Assembly: GCA_963819475.1 (NCBI GenBank)
Contig: CAWFWE010000011.1
Coordinates: 1-64,000 of the forward strand
Source of the DNA: DASUAS01 sp963819475
GTDB lineage: Bacteria; Actinomycetota; Acidimicrobiia; IMCC26256; DASPTH01
Direction of reading: 5' to 3'
DNA length: 64,000 bases
Shown: positions 62,907-64,000 of the stretch, piece after piece
Layout of the letters: the number at the start of each line of letters is the position of its first letter
How positions within the stretch are numbered: the stretch's first letter is position 1
Translations under genes and position numbers: made by a program
The notes under the pieces: generated by a model
What the model saw: the letters and a program-made list of their open reading frames with translations, nothing else
Databases searched by the model: none
Told to the model about the DNA's origin: nothing

Positions 62907-63662
62907 TCATGATGCGCTCGCCTCCAGGGCGGGCGCGAACGCGTCGGCGGCCAGCGGTTCCAGCCGCGCGCCGCCGCGTTCGATCCATTGTGCAGTTCGG
63001 AGCACGTGGTGCTCGGTGAGGCCGACGCCTCCACCGGCTGCTGTGAACCGGTCGAGGGCGTCGAGCACCTCACGCGGACGCGCACCACGGGGTTGGGTCG
63101 ACAACGTGAGGTCGAGCACCGGCGCGTCGCCGTCGTGACCGACCTCGATGGCGCGGAGCGCGGGACGCAGATCGTCCACGCTCTCCTTGCCCTTGCGGGT
63201 CCGGGTGACCGCGAGCTCGTCGCTGGCCAACGCGCCCGCCGCCGCGGCGGCGAGGACGTCGGCCGGCACGGCCTGCCCACGACCGTCGACGGTCGCGACG
63301 CGGAACTGGACCTCGGTGATCGATTCCTGCAGGGCGGGCGCGCGCTCGATCAGACGCACGGCGCCGGTGGCGGACATCCCCTCGGGCAACGCCGGGGTGA
63401 GCCGCTCGGGGAGCGATTCGGTGTCCACGGGCTGTGTGAGCTCGACGTCGAGGTACTCGGCCTCGCTCTCGTGCCCGACCGAGAGCGCCAACCCGAAGCT
63501 GACCTTCGGGCGGGGCGAGAAGCCCTCGGTGAAGGCCAGGGGCAGTTCCTCGATGCGAAAGGCGCGCTCGAACGCCCGAGCGACGTCGCGGTGCGAGATG
63601 AACCGCACCTTGCCGCGCTTGGCGAAGCGGATGCGCACGGGGAAGCCGGCCGCCCCTTTCAA
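62907..63662 (-). CDS. Radical-SAM-linked DUF2344 protein
   Basis: A 251-residue protein of the family found next to a B12-type radical SAM gene (TIGR03936-like). The start VRIRFAKRGKVRFISHRDVA, then RAFRIEELPLAFTEGFSPRP and VSFGLALSVGHESEAEYLDV, is characteristic. The role is unknown; the linked pair has been suspected in RNA or ribosome modification. The TTG at 63662 follows GAGGGG with good spacing; a GTG at 63638 is an alternative. It is 12 bases upstream of rne, as in many actinobacteria. Confidence 0.9.
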   Translation of the reverse strand: MKGAAGFPVRIRFAKRGKVRFISHRDVARAFERAFRIEELPLAFTEGFSPRPKVSFGLALSVGHESEAEYLDVELTQPVDTESLPERLTPALPEGMSATGAVRLIERAPALQESITEVQFRVATVDGRGQAVPADVLAAAAAGALASDELAVTRTRKGKESVDDLRPALRAIEVGHDGDAPVLDLTLSTQPRGARPREVLDALDRFTAAGGGVGLTEHHVLRTAQWIERGGARLEPLAADAFAPALEASAS

Positions 63663-63672
63663 CCGGTACCCC

Positions 63673-64000
63673 TCATCGGATGACCAGCTCCACCGGCACC
63701 GACGTGCCGGACCCGCCGAAGCGGAGCCCCTGCCCGGTGCCCTGGCTGCCGCCGGCGGGCGGCACCGCCGACGCCACGACGTGCTCGAGCGCGTAGTCGG
63801 TGCACACGCCGCAGTCGTAGCACGGGGTCCAGCGACAGTCGGGGAGGCCGTGGGCCCGGAGCGCGTCCTGCCAGTCGTCCCAGAGGAAGTCGCGGTGGAG
63901 GCCGGCGGCGATGTGGTCCCAGGGCAGGATCTCGTCCTCGGTGCGGTGCCGGGTGACGTACCAGTCGGGGTCGAGGCCCTCGGCGGCCATGGCGTCGAGC
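63673..64000 (-). CDS. B12-binding-type radical SAM protein, C-terminal end (truncated)
   Basis: The last ~109 residues of a radical SAM protein whose start lies beyond the window. The segment WYVTRHRTEDEILPWDHIAA, then DFLWDDWQDALRAHGLPDCR and a Cys-rich WTPCYDCGVCTDYALEH is typical of the C-terminal part of the TIGR03960 family. It is coupled to the DUF2344 gene 10 bases downstream, its usual partner. Confidence 0.85.
   Translation of the reverse strand, partial: LDAMAAEGLDPDWYVTRHRTEDEILPWDHIAAGLHRDFLWDDWQDALRAHGLPDCRWTPCYDCGVCTDYALEHVVASAVPPAGGSQGTGQGLRFGGSGTSVPVELVIR

Overview
The window is a high-GC (about 70%) bacterial chromosome segment with densely packed genes. It most likely comes from an actinobacterium, plausibly an Acidimicrobiia-like lineage. 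The support is a mycothiol-dependent formaldehyde dehydrogenase (mscR-type), a CofC/FbiD-like enzyme of coenzyme F420 synthesis, a 13E12/DUF222-type HNH gene with an actinobacterial LexA box, frequent GTG starts, and many TANNNT boxes 6-7 bases before the start codon, as in leaderless transcripts. The lineage is an inference. No phage, insertion sequence, CRISPR array or origin was seen.

Layout. 1-1310: end of a kdpD-kdpE two-component pair. 1332-5306: GH38 alpha-mannosidase facing a conserved hypothetical gene. 5303-7691: gpsA, cofC, and a PIG-L/LmbE deacetylase. 7745-8528: HU plus a separate histone H1-like lysine-rich tail gene. 8917-10698: tRNA-Glu, tRNA-Gln and gltX. 10721-14927: hypothetical gene, cimA, ilvE and leuB behind a Val/Ile leader-peptide attenuator. 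15059-18317: YceI protein and a minimal Tad/Flp pilus cluster. 18408-20846: greA, an SOS-type HNH gene and a small broken gene. 20809-24679: hydantoinase/oxoprolinase pair and an orphan winged-helix regulator. 24825-29002: MarR regulator and a fused ABC exporter. 28933-30887: pyrophosphatase and an MFS exporter. 30924-33062: leuC-leuD. 33078-35612: ABC-2 exporter. 35664-38011: methyltransferase and leuA behind a Leu-Leu-Leu leader attenuator. 38095-42590: small sunset-domain protein, serA, an aminotransferase, and a DEAD-box helicase with a structured leader. 42850-46676: two-component system, EEP-family protein, mscR. 46683-49035: carboxyltransferase and a lipoprotein glucosaminidase. 49178-50580: an atypical hisH-hisF pair. 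50595-63662: the conserved actinobacterial block rne-rplU-rpmA-obgE-proB-proA ... nadD-rsfS, interrupted by moxR-VWA, a photolyase and an ACT-domain gene. 63673-64000: end of a radical SAM gene.

How the genes work together. Nearly the whole leucine/isoleucine route is present: citramalate synthase, LeuA, LeuCD, LeuB and the branched-chain aminotransferase. It sits in three transcription units. Two of these carry ribosome-sensing attenuators whose promoters are built alike. Serine (serA), proline (proBA) and amino-group transfer genes add to a biosynthetic character.

Caveat. Six or seven genes in the first 20.5 kb are interrupted by single-base frameshifts, while the remaining 43 kb has almost none. 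Assembly indels are more likely than real decay, and those genes are annotated as single units here.
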